Positions 35,271-42,573 of a stretch of 64,000 nucleotides of DNA are shown in pieces (the stretch's first letter is position 1; each line of letters opens with the position of its first letter). Below the pieces are notes generated by a model that had not been told where the DNA came from, ran no database searches, and worked only from the letters and a program-made list of their open reading frames with translations. The position numbers were made by a program, and so were the translations under genes. The DNA is from Halanaeroarchaeum sp. HSR-CO (GTDB lineage: Archaea > Halobacteriota > Halobacteria > Halobacteriales > Halobacteriaceae): assembly GCF_024972755.1 (NCBI RefSeq), contig NZ_CP087724.1, positions 62,001-126,000 of the forward strand, given 5' to 3'.

Positions 35271-37109
35271 TTACTGTTCGACCGTGACAGTTTCGGTCTC
35301 GTGACTGACGCCGAGCGTGTCGAGCAGGAAGTACGACCGACGGGAGTTCTCCGAGCCCGCGAGCCGCTCCAGGGAGTAGACGTAGTCCTGGGCGGTGACG
35401 TCGCTGCCGTCGTGGAACGTGGCGTCCTCCTCCAGTTGGAAGGTGTAGGTCAGGAAGTCGTCGGAGACGGAGTAGTCCACCGCACCGAGGTTGGTGACGG
35501 TGGTCGTCCCGTCCTGGTAATTCGTCAGCGCGTCGAAGACCTGCGAGATAATCTCGCCGCCAGCGGTCGACGTCGACGCGATGGGGTCGATGGTGGTGAT
35601 GGTCCCCGTCAGGATACGGTTGAGGGTGTTGTCGTCTTTCTGGTCGGTCGTCGTGACCTTGTTGTACTTCTGGCGACTAATACCCATCCCACCGAAGGGA
35701 TTGTACTCGATCGTATCGTACCAGAAGTACTCGTCGAGTCGGTGGTAGAGGTTGATGAAGCCGACGTCCTCCCAGTTCGCCTCCTCCATGAGGACGGCTG
35801 CCTCGCTACGCTGGGCTTTGGCGTCGTCCGTCGGTGCTTTGTTGTCGTCGATGACGTCGTACGCGTCCTCGGCATCCTGGGCAGCGTCGCCGTTCTCCGA
35901 ATTCCAGTTGATGTACGACACCGGGGCATCCATACTCGTCTGGGTCTGTGGCGGATCGAGGAGCCCCAGGAAGTTGTCGGGTGCCGGGTAGTCCGCGATC
36001 CACCCGAGCGTGTACGCCTCCAGGTTGCCGTTCCGGCCGCGCTGGAGTAGCGTCGAGAAATCCGCCTGCTCGATCTGCATGTCGATGTGGGCGCTGGCGA
36101 GCTGGTCACGCAGGATCTGGGCCATCTCGAGCCAGGTGTCGGACTGGTACTGGGTCCACTGGACCTCGTACGGGTCGTCGGCGCTGTATCCCGCCTCCTC
36201 CATGACCTGGCGGGCTTCGGCGACTCTCGATTCGTTGTACCCGTAGGGGTAGTTCTCTTCGGCGTGGCTGTTGTACTCCCCGGCACCGCCCGGGTAGATC
36301 GACGGCGGCGTGAGGTGATACGCCGGCACGCCACGGCCCTTGAAGACCTCGTTGACCAGGAGTTCCTGGTTCGCCGCGTAGGCGAACGCCTGGCGGACGG
36401 GTTTGGGCACCTCGTTCATGTTGAAGCCGATGTAGAAGGTGTTGATCGTCGGCACGCCAACGTAGTTCAGCGTGTCCCCGTTCCGCACCGGTCCGTACGT
36501 GCCGAGCGATCGACCCTCGGCGTCCGTCTCGTCGACGGAGACGAGGTCCGGGTCGTACTGGCTGGTCGGGATGGTGAACAGGTCCGCGTTCCGGTTCATC
36601 GCGTAGTTGAACCGGGCGGAGTCCCGCTCGAGGACCTGCCAGTGAATGCTGTCGAGTGCAGCCGCTTCGCCGTAGTAGTCGTCGTAGGCAGAGACCGAGG
36701 CTTCGGTCCCCTGGGTCCAGTTATCGAACTCGAACGGACCGGACCCGATGGGCGAGGAGGTCGCGAACTCCTCGTAGCTCATCTCGCCGTCGTAGCCCTC
36801 GACGTCGCCGACGACGCCCTCGGGCACCGCGGAGAACGAGGAGTACGCCAGCATCTGGAGCGACGCGTGGAACGGCGCGTCGATCTGGATCTCGAGTTCG
36901 TATTCGCCGACGGCTTCGACGGCGATACTACCTGGTTTGTAGACCTCCTGTTCGACGGTCGTCGTTTCTTCGGTCGTGGTCCCTGCTTCGGTGGTCGTAT
37001 CGTCGGTACCGTCACCGTTACCGGAACAGCCAGCAAGCGCGACGGCCCCCGCGGCACCGCCGGTGGCGCCGAGGAATCGTCGACGGGACAATTTGTTATC
37101 GGATGACAT
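35271..37109 (-). CDS. ABC transporter substrate-binding lipoprotein, SBP family 5, circularly permuted
   Basis: 612 residues with a Tat/lipobox signal (SRRRFLGATGG then VALAGC, Cys28) and a Thr/Glu linker to about residue 50. What follows is out of order. Residues 55-490 match the middle and C-terminal parts of DppA-type proteins: GSIAVEAVGEYELEIQIDAPF, PIGSGPFEFDNW, VRQAFAYAANQELLV, ending FGGMGISRQKYNKV. Residues 493-612 are the part that normally comes first: DNTLNRILTGTITTIDPIAS, FLTYTFQLEEDATFHDG and VTAQDYVYSLERLAGS. The C-terminus TVTVEQ would join directly onto the start of the first block (VEQEVYKPG). Both join points carry the plus-strand 9-mer CTGTTCGAC (35274-35282 and 36948-36956). 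It delivers substrate, probably peptides, to the permease encoded next. Confidence 0.93.
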   Translation of the reverse strand: MSSDNKLSRRRFLGATGGAAGAVALAGCSGNGDGTDDTTTEAGTTTEETTTVEQEVYKPGSIAVEAVGEYELEIQIDAPFHASLQMLAYSSFSAVPEGVVGDVEGYDGEMSYEEFATSSPIGSGPFEFDNWTQGTEASVSAYDDYYGEAAALDSIHWQVLERDSARFNYAMNRNADLFTIPTSQYDPDLVSVDETDAEGRSLGTYGPVRNGDTLNYVGVPTINTFYIGFNMNEVPKPVRQAFAYAANQELLVNEVFKGRGVPAYHLTPPSIYPGGAGEYNSHAEENYPYGYNESRVAEARQVMEEAGYSADDPYEVQWTQYQSDTWLEMAQILRDQLASAHIDMQIEQADFSTLLQRGRNGNLEAYTLGWIADYPAPDNFLGLLDPPQTQTSMDAPVSYINWNSENGDAAQDAEDAYDVIDDNKAPTDDAKAQRSEAAVLMEEANWEDVGFINLYHRLDEYFWYDTIEYNPFGGMGISRQKYNKVTTTDQKDDNTLNRILTGTITTIDPIASTSTAGGEIISQVFDALTNYQDGTTTVTNLGAVDYSVSDDFLTYTFQLEEDATFHDGSDVTAQDYVYSLERLAGSENSRRSYFLLDTLGVSHETETVTVEQ

Positions 37110-37254
37110 CCGAAGAACTTTTTCAGAGGTGTTGTGATAAACCTAACGCAATTGGGTGGTTTCTTGCAACCAAATCGATACCTATCGACCCTAAAACCGA
37201 CGTTTTCACCAAAATTAATGAGCGACATTTGCCGGGACGTGTCGCTTCGGTGCA

Positions 37255-37264
37255 CTTATGTATG
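37255..37264 (+). promoter_or_regulatory. TATA box of the 57-residue protein gene
   Basis: CTTATGTATG is centred about 30 bases before the ATG at 37289, in the divergent gap upstream of the binding-protein gene. Confidence 0.5.
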
Positions 37265-37288
37265 GGGTGTGTCCTTCTATCACATAGC

Positions 37289-37462
37289 ATGACGGCAGAT
37301 GCCACGCCCGCGACGGGACATGCCAGTGCTGCTCCCGAGGTCATGGCCTCGGTGGACGACGAGGGACGCGAATCCCGGTTCGTCATCGCGGACATCTCCC
37401 GAGACGAAGCGTGGGTATCTGCATCGGTCGACGCCGCCACGGCGCTCACAGCTTGGCGCTGA
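37289..37462 (+). CDS. Small haloarchaeal protein, 57 residues
   Basis: The 57-residue frame reads MTADATPATGHASAAPEVMA then SVDDEGRESRFVIADISRDE and AWVSASVDAATALTAWR. The pattern (E..FVIADISRDeAWls...A..L..WR) is one I associate with a short conserved haloarchaeal protein of unknown function. An upstream in-frame extension exists but has atypical composition, so I start at the ATG 30 bases after a TATA box. The stop lies a few bases before repeat element copy 2. It is soluble and acidic with no Cys; its role is unknown. Confidence 0.7.
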   Translation: MTADATPATGHASAAPEVMASVDDEGRESRFVIADISRDEAWVSASVDAATALTAWR

Positions 37463-37467
37463 ACCTT

Positions 37468-37640
37468 TTGCTGCGGGCGAGCCAAAGGCTCGCCCTGGCA
37501 AAACGTTCATGAAAACCTTCGCCCCTCCAGCCGTCGCGCTGGCGCGCGACGGTAGTCGGGGCGTCGGGCCGCGAGCGAAGCTCGCGGTGAATCGGCGACC
37601 TACCGGGTCCTGACGGACCACTCGGTCGCCGAATGCTTCG
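37468..37640. repeat. Palindromic repeat element, copy 2
   Basis: A series of hairpins: GGGCGAGCC-AAA-GGCTCGCCC at 37475-37495, CCGTCGCGC...GCGCGACGG near 37531-37552, CGCGAGC-GAA-GCTCGCG at 37570-37586, then GTGAATC and GGCGACC paired with GGTCGCC (37594-37630) around an inner GGTCC-TGAC-GGACC. It ends GAATGCTTCG. Order and core sequences match 19332-19480. The stretch 37641-37860 beyond it shows no gene. Confidence 0.65.
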
Positions 37641-37860
37641 ATGGTAGTTTGTTAGCACCCCTTCTCACGCGAACGTTCAAATACCGAAACGGAACCAACC
37701 CTGGCCATGCTGTAACGCCCCGCCCGGAGCGAACACGGCGGGAGTGCGGTCGCCCGCTCCGGATCTGCCGTTCGACTGCCTGCTCGCACATTCGTCAGCC
37801 GATAGCGTGACCACCCGCGATTCGGTCACCTTTTTCCGCCCCGGTAGCGTGGGGACGTGC

Positions 37861-38283
37861 ATGGACTACCGCGAAGTATCCGGGGGGCGCGAGTTCCTCC
37901 TCACCCTGTCCTACGGTGCGGACTGGCGCGAGGAGATCGAAGCCTTCGCGGCCGAGAAAAGCGTCGAGGCGGCATGGTTCGTCGGCACGGGGGCGCTCGA
38001 GGACGCCGACCTGCAGTACTTCGACCAGGACGCGTTCGCGTACGAGACAGTCTCGTTCGAAGAACCGCTCGAGGTGGCGGCGTGCGTCGGGAGCGTCGCC
38101 CTCGAGGACGGCGACCCCGTCGCGGACGCACACGTGACCCTCTCGCGACCATCCGGACAGGCCATCGCCGGCCGTCTGGACCGCGGTACCGTATTCGCCG
38201 GCGAATGCTACCTGCGAACCTTCGAGGAACCACTCGAACGAGAGCGGAGCGAGACGACGGGGCGGGACGGCTGGGCGGTGTAG
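37861..38283 (+). CDS. PPC (DUF296) domain DNA-binding-type protein
   Basis: 140 residues. The PPC fold is indicated by MDYREVSGGREFLLTLSYGADWREEIEAF, AAWFVGTGALEDADLQYFDQ, VACVGSVALEDGDPVADAHVTLS and the late strand TVFAGECYLRTFEEPL. In plants the domain accompanies AT-hooks; bacterial and archaeal versions are stand-alone trimers of uncertain role. Its stop is directly followed by the PolD large-subunit start, so the two are co-transcribed, hinting at a nucleic-acid or replication-linked role. A longer upstream frame was rejected because it covers promoter-like sequence. Confidence 0.85.
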   Translation: MDYREVSGGREFLLTLSYGADWREEIEAFAAEKSVEAAWFVGTGALEDADLQYFDQDAFAYETVSFEEPLEVAACVGSVALEDGDPVADAHVTLSRPSGQAIAGRLDRGTVFAGECYLRTFEEPLERERSETTGRDGWAV

Positions 38284-41200
38284 ATGCGACCGGACGACGA
38301 GGCATACTTCGAGACCATCGAATCCCGCCTCGACGAGGCCTTCGAGGTGGCCAGCGAGGCCAAACGTCGCGGCGACGACCCGAAACCCGAGGTCGAGATC
38401 CCGGTCGCGAAGGACATGGCCGACCGCGTCGAGAACATCCTCGGCATCGATGGGGTCGCCGAACGCGTCCGCGAACTGGAGGGCCAGATGTCCCGCGAGG
38501 AGGCGGCACTCGCCCTCGTCGACGACTTCGTCGAGGGAACCGTCGGCGATTACGATACGAGTGCCGGGAAGGTCGAAGGTGCCGTCCGGACCGCCGTCGC
38601 GCTGCTGACCGAGGGGGTCGTCGCGGCCCCCATCGAGGGCATCGACCGCGTCGAACTCAACCAGAACGACGACGGCACCGAGTACATCTCGGTCTACTAC
38701 GCCGGCCCCATCCGCTCCGCCGGCGGGACGGCCCAGGCACTCTCGGTCCTCGCTGCCGACTACGCCCGAGCGCTGCTGGGCATCGACGAGTACAAACCAC
38801 GGGACTCGGAGATCAAACGCTACGCCGAGGAGGTGGCCCTCTACGACCAGGAAACCGGGCTCCAGTACTCGCCGAAGGACGCGGAGACGGAGTTCATCGC
38901 CAGCAATACCCCGATCTGCCTGGACGGAGAGGCCACGGGCCAGGAGGAGGTGTCGGGGTACCGCGACCTCGAGCGCGTCGATACCAACAGCCCCCGTGGC
39001 GGGATGTGCCTGGTGCTCGCCGAGGGTATCGCGCTCAAGGCGCCGAAGATCCAGCGGTACACCCGCAATCTCGACGAGGTCGACTGGCCGTGGCTCCAGG
39101 ACCTCATCGACGGGACGATCACCGAGGAGACGAACGGCGACGGCGATGACGAAGAGCTGAACGCCGACGCGACGGAGCCGGCGGATTCCCAGACGCCCGC
39201 CAGTGGCCCTCCGCGCGTGGACGAGTCCTGGAAGTACCTCCGCGATCTCATCGCCGGCCGTCCGGTCTTCGGCCATCCGAGTGCCGAGGGCGGATTCCGA
39301 CTGCGATACGGCCGTGCCAGAAACCACGGTTTCGCGACCGCCGGCGTCCATCCGGCCACGATGCACCTGGTCGACGACTTCCTCGCGACCGGCACGCAGA
39401 TCAAGACCGAACGACCAGGCAAGGCAGCCGGCGTCGTGCCGGTGGACTCCATCGAGGGGCCGACCGTCAAACTCGCGAACGGCGACGTCCGGCGGATCGA
39501 CGACCCGGAAGAAGCCCTGGAGATCCGCAACGGCGTCGAGGCCATCCTCGACCTCGGCGAGTACCTGGTGAACTACGGGGAGTTCGTCGAGAACAACCAC
39601 CCGCTCGCGCCCGCCTCGTACTCGGTCGAGTGGTGGGTCCAGGAGCTCGAGGCCGCCGGCGCCAATGTACAAGCCCTCCGCGATTCGCCTTACGTCGACC
39701 TCGCGAACCCCGACGCCGACCAGGCGCTGAACTGGGCGCTGGACCACGACGTCCCGCTGCATCCCGCCTACACCTACCTCTGGCACGACCTCGACGTCGA
39801 CCGGTTCGAGACCCTCGCCACGGCCGTCGCGGATGGCGCTATCGAAGATGGGGACCTGCACATTCCCCGCGAGGAACCCGTCCGTGAGGCCCTGGAGGTG
39901 CTCCTCGTGGAGCACAGCCAGGAGGATGCGGTACTGGTTGTGGGGGACTGGGTGCCCCTGGTCACTACGCTCGGCATCGACGAAGACCTGGAGCGCGATT
40001 GGTCGGCGGCGGACCTATCCGCAGAGGCTCTGGGCTGGGACAACGCCATGAAGGCGGTGAACGAGGTCGCCCCCTTTACCGTCCGCGAACGCGCTCCCAC
40101 TCGCATTGGGAACCGGATGGGACGACCCGAGAAATCCGAGTCGAGAGACCTCAGCCCGGCGGTCCACACCCTCTTCCCCATCGGCGAGGCCGGCGGTAAC
40201 CAGCGCAACGTGAGCGACGCGGCGACCCACACCGAGGAGATGAACGACCGCCCCGGCCGGATTACGGTCCAGCTCGGCGTTCGGGAGTGCCGCGACTGCG
40301 GCGAACACACGTACAAGGCCCGCTGTCCGGACTGTGACGCTCGCACCGACCCCTTCTACGAGTGCCGTGACTGCGGCATCGAGGCCACGCCGGACGAATC
40401 CGGTCGGGTCGAGTGCCCACGCTGCGAGCGGGAGGTGGACAACCTGGAACCGCAGACGGTCGACCTCAACAGCGAGTACCACGAAGCCCTGAAGGCGGTC
40501 GGCGAGCGCGAGAACGCCTTCGACATCCTGAAGGGAGTCAAGGGGTTGACATCCTCGGAGAAGGTTCCCGAACCCATCGAGAAGGGCGTGCTCCGGGCGA
40601 AACACGGCGTCACGACGTTCAAAGACGGCACGGTCCGCTACGACATGACCGACCTCCCCGTGACCGCCGTTCGCCCCGAAGAACTCGACGTCACCGTCGG
40701 CCAGTTCCGCGAACTCGGCTACGAGACCGATATCCACGGCGATCCGCTCGAACATCCCGACCAGCTGGTCGAACTCCGCGTCCAGGACGTCGTGCTCTCC
40801 GACGGTGCCGCCGAACACATGCTCAAGACCGCGGCCTTCGTCGACGAGTTGCTCGACGACTACTACGACCTCGAGCCTTTCTACGAACTCGAGGATCGCG
40901 ACGACCTCGTCGGCGAACTCGTGTTCGGGATGGCCCCGCACACGAGCGCGGCAGTGGTCGGCAGAGTTATCGGATTTACGAGTGCTGCAGTCGGATACGC
41001 ACATCCGTATTTTCACGCGAGTAAGCGGCGTAACTGCGATGGGGATGAAGATTGTGTCATGTTATTGATGGACGGCCTGCTGAACTTCTCGAAGTCCTTC
41101 CTGCCAGACAAGCGCGGCGGCCGGATGGACGCGCCGCTGGTCATGTCCTCGCGCATCGATCCCGCGGAGATCGACGACGAGGCGCACAACATGGACATCG

Positions 41201-41781
41201 TCGACCAGTACCCCCGCGAGTTCTACGAGGCGACCCGCGAGATGGCGCCGCCGGAGTCGGTGGACATCACCATCGCGGAGGAGTACGTCGGAACCGACGA
41301 CGAGTACCAGGGCTTCCGGTTCACCCACGATACCACCGACATCGCGCTCGGGCCGGACCTCTCGGCGTACAAGACCCTCGGGTCGATGATGGACAAGATG
41401 GACGCACAACTCGAACTCGCCCGCAAACTCCGGGCCGTCGACGAGACGGACGTCGCAGAACGGGTCATCGAGTACCACTTCCTCCCGGATCTCATCGGGA
41501 ATTTGCGGGCGTTCTCCCGGCAGGAGACTCGCTGTCTGTCCTGTGGGAAGAAATTCCGCCGGGTCCCGCTCACGGGGGAGTGCCGTGAGTGCGGCGGGGA
41601 CGTCAACCTGACAGTCCACCAGGGCTCGGTCACGAAGTACATGGACACGGCCCTGGAGGTGGCCGAGGAGTACGGCGCGCGCGAGTACACGAAACAGCGG
41701 TTGCGCATCCTCGAGCGCTCTATCGAGAGCATCTTCCAGAACGACAAGAACAAACAGTCGGGGATAGCGGACTTCATGTAG
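38284..41781 (+). CDS. polC: DNA polymerase D large subunit (DP2)
   Basis: 1165 residues, with no intein. The start MRPDDEAYFETIESRLDEAFE is typical of archaeal DP2. Landmarks are AGPIRSAGGTAQALSVLAADY near residue 140, a CRDCG/CPDCD zinc module near residues 675-720, and the catalytic NCDGDED at residues 917-923 (Asp919 and Asp921 match the essential pair of Pyrococcus PolD). A C-terminal zinc ribbon (CLSCGKKF, CRECGG) and the ending QSGIADFM, a PIP-like PCNA contact, complete it. PolD is the main replicative polymerase with small subunit DP1, not in this window. Codons 894-928 (40963-41067) use rare AT-rich codons unlike the rest of the gene. The gene begins immediately after the PPC stop. 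Confidence 0.97.
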   Translation: MRPDDEAYFETIESRLDEAFEVASEAKRRGDDPKPEVEIPVAKDMADRVENILGIDGVAERVRELEGQMSREEAALALVDDFVEGTVGDYDTSAGKVEGAVRTAVALLTEGVVAAPIEGIDRVELNQNDDGTEYISVYYAGPIRSAGGTAQALSVLAADYARALLGIDEYKPRDSEIKRYAEEVALYDQETGLQYSPKDAETEFIASNTPICLDGEATGQEEVSGYRDLERVDTNSPRGGMCLVLAEGIALKAPKIQRYTRNLDEVDWPWLQDLIDGTITEETNGDGDDEELNADATEPADSQTPASGPPRVDESWKYLRDLIAGRPVFGHPSAEGGFRLRYGRARNHGFATAGVHPATMHLVDDFLATGTQIKTERPGKAAGVVPVDSIEGPTVKLANGDVRRIDDPEEALEIRNGVEAILDLGEYLVNYGEFVENNHPLAPASYSVEWWVQELEAAGANVQALRDSPYVDLANPDADQALNWALDHDVPLHPAYTYLWHDLDVDRFETLATAVADGAIEDGDLHIPREEPVREALEVLLVEHSQEDAVLVVGDWVPLVTTLGIDEDLERDWSAADLSAEALGWDNAMKAVNEVAPFTVRERAPTRIGNRMGRPEKSESRDLSPAVHTLFPIGEAGGNQRNVSDAATHTEEMNDRPGRITVQLGVRECRDCGEHTYKARCPDCDARTDPFYECRDCGIEATPDESGRVECPRCEREVDNLEPQTVDLNSEYHEALKAVGERENAFDILKGVKGLTSSEKVPEPIEKGVLRAKHGVTTFKDGTVRYDMTDLPVTAVRPEELDVTVGQFRELGYETDIHGDPLEHPDQLVELRVQDVVLSDGAAEHMLKTAAFVDELLDDYYDLEPFYELEDRDDLVGELVFGMAPHTSAAVVGRVIGFTSAAVGYAHPYFHASKRRNCDGDEDCVMLLMDGLLNFSKSFLPDKRGGRMDAPLVMSSRIDPAEIDDEAHNMDIVDQYPREFYEATREMAPPESVDITIAEEYVGTDDEYQGFRFTHDTTDIALGPDLSAYKTLGSMMDKMDAQLELARKLRAVDETDVAERVIEYHFLPDLIGNLRAFSRQETRCLSCGKKFRRVPLTGECRECGGDVNLTVHQGSVTKYMDTALEVAEEYGAREYTKQRLRILERSIESIFQNDKNKQSGIADFM

Positions 41782-41940
41782 ACGTCGCGTCCGCAGGGCG
41801 CGGTATTCTCCGTCCAGATTGTTGTCGCGAGCGGTTCGCGGTCGAACTCGAGCCGGAAAACGGTGGGCGCAGGATGAGAAGACCGGGCGGGCCGGCAGTG
41901 TGCACTGCAGGTGACCCGACGCGAGGCGGCGCGGCCGTGG

Positions 41941-42111
41941 TCAGGGCTTCGACCAGGGACCGTCTTCGTCGGCGACGTCTTCTTCGACGCGCCAGCCACC
42001 CTCGGCGTCCTCGTCGGGAAACAGGCGCACGACCGTGTTGTTGCAGTCGATGTGATGTTCGACGTACTCGAGTTCGCCATCGTCGTTCGTCACCACGTGT
42101 GGGTTGGGCAT
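41941..42111 (-). CDS. Small acidic protein, paralogue of 58256-58426
   Basis: 56 residues: MPNPHVVTNDDGELEYVEHH followed by IDCNNTVVRLFPDEDAEGGW and RVEEDVADEDGPWSKP. It shares about three quarters of its residues with the product of 58256-58426 and has the same length, with invariant NPHVVT, CNNT, GWRVEE and DGPWSKP-like blocks. There is a single Cys in the C-N-N-T motif and no helix-turn-helix or membrane segment. I recognise no family with known function. The conserved pairing and strict length conservation say it is a real gene. It lies between polC and the molybdenum reductase cluster, on the opposite strand. Confidence 0.8.
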   Translation of the reverse strand: MPNPHVVTNDDGELEYVEHHIDCNNTVVRLFPDEDAEGGWRVEEDVADEDGPWSKP

Positions 42112-42320
42112 GCAGTGTACAGATCGGTTGTGCAGATACTTTACTTTCCCTGGTCGTGCCCACTTCTCGGGAATCGACGTCGCCAGCTGCGGTAGGCGGC
42201 TGTTATCCGTCGAATTCGGGCTCCAAACGCCTTCACAGGTCAATGGTAACGCACCACAATACTTGTCGAGTATTGTGCGATTACTGGGACCACGTCGAAT
42301 CCTCTTATTGCTCTGGTGCA

Positions 42321-42332
42321 ATTCTTTATATG
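42321..42332 (+). promoter_or_regulatory. Promoter-like region of the molybdopterin oxidoreductase operon
   Basis: ATTCTTTATATG is a strong TATA-like box just upstream of the small first gene. A second AT-rich patch (CTCTTATTG) lies about 20 bases earlier, at a better distance for the ATG at 42346. The exact start of transcription cannot be decided by eye. Confidence 0.45.
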
Positions 42333-42345
42333 AACGGTGACAGCT

Positions 42346-42573
42346 ATGCCTGATGAAGTGACGAACGAGGCCGACGGGTTCCCCCTCTCCGAGACGGCGG
42401 AACCGGATCGTGAATTCGACCAGGAGCTCGGGAGACAGATGGGCGAAGACGCCCAGAAGGTGGCGGACGGCGAGATGACGGAAGCGGCGTTTTTCGAGAA
42501 GTACAAAGAGGCGGTGCGCGAGGAGTTCGGCGAAGACGCACATCTCGCCGGCCAGGAGGTCGCCGATGAGTGA
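42346..42573 (+). CDS. Small acidic protein leading the molybdopterin oxidoreductase operon
   Basis: 75 residues from the ATG (MPDEVTNEADGFPLSE), with a possible in-frame GTG nine bases earlier. It has a helical, charged body (QELGRQMGEDAQKVADGEMT, FEKYKEAVREEFGED) and no Cys. Similar short segments occur, as I recall, at the start of haloarchaeal molybdopterin oxidoreductase operons. They may help assembly or maturation of the large subunit, a role otherwise unfilled here because no TorD-type chaperone is present. Its end overlaps the next start by eight bases, so the two are translationally coupled. Confidence 0.75.
   Translation: MPDEVTNEADGFPLSETAEPDREFDQELGRQMGEDAQKVADGEMTEAAFFEKYKEAVREEFGEDAHLAGQEVADE

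Noticed and set aside
37795-39915. 706-residue minus-strand frame opposite the PPC and polC genes
   Set aside because: Antisense shadow; its start would lie inside polC and it has no recognisable domain.
40963-41067. Intein in polC
   Set aside because: The frame reads straight through NCDGDEDC with no splicing blocks; only the codon anomaly remains.
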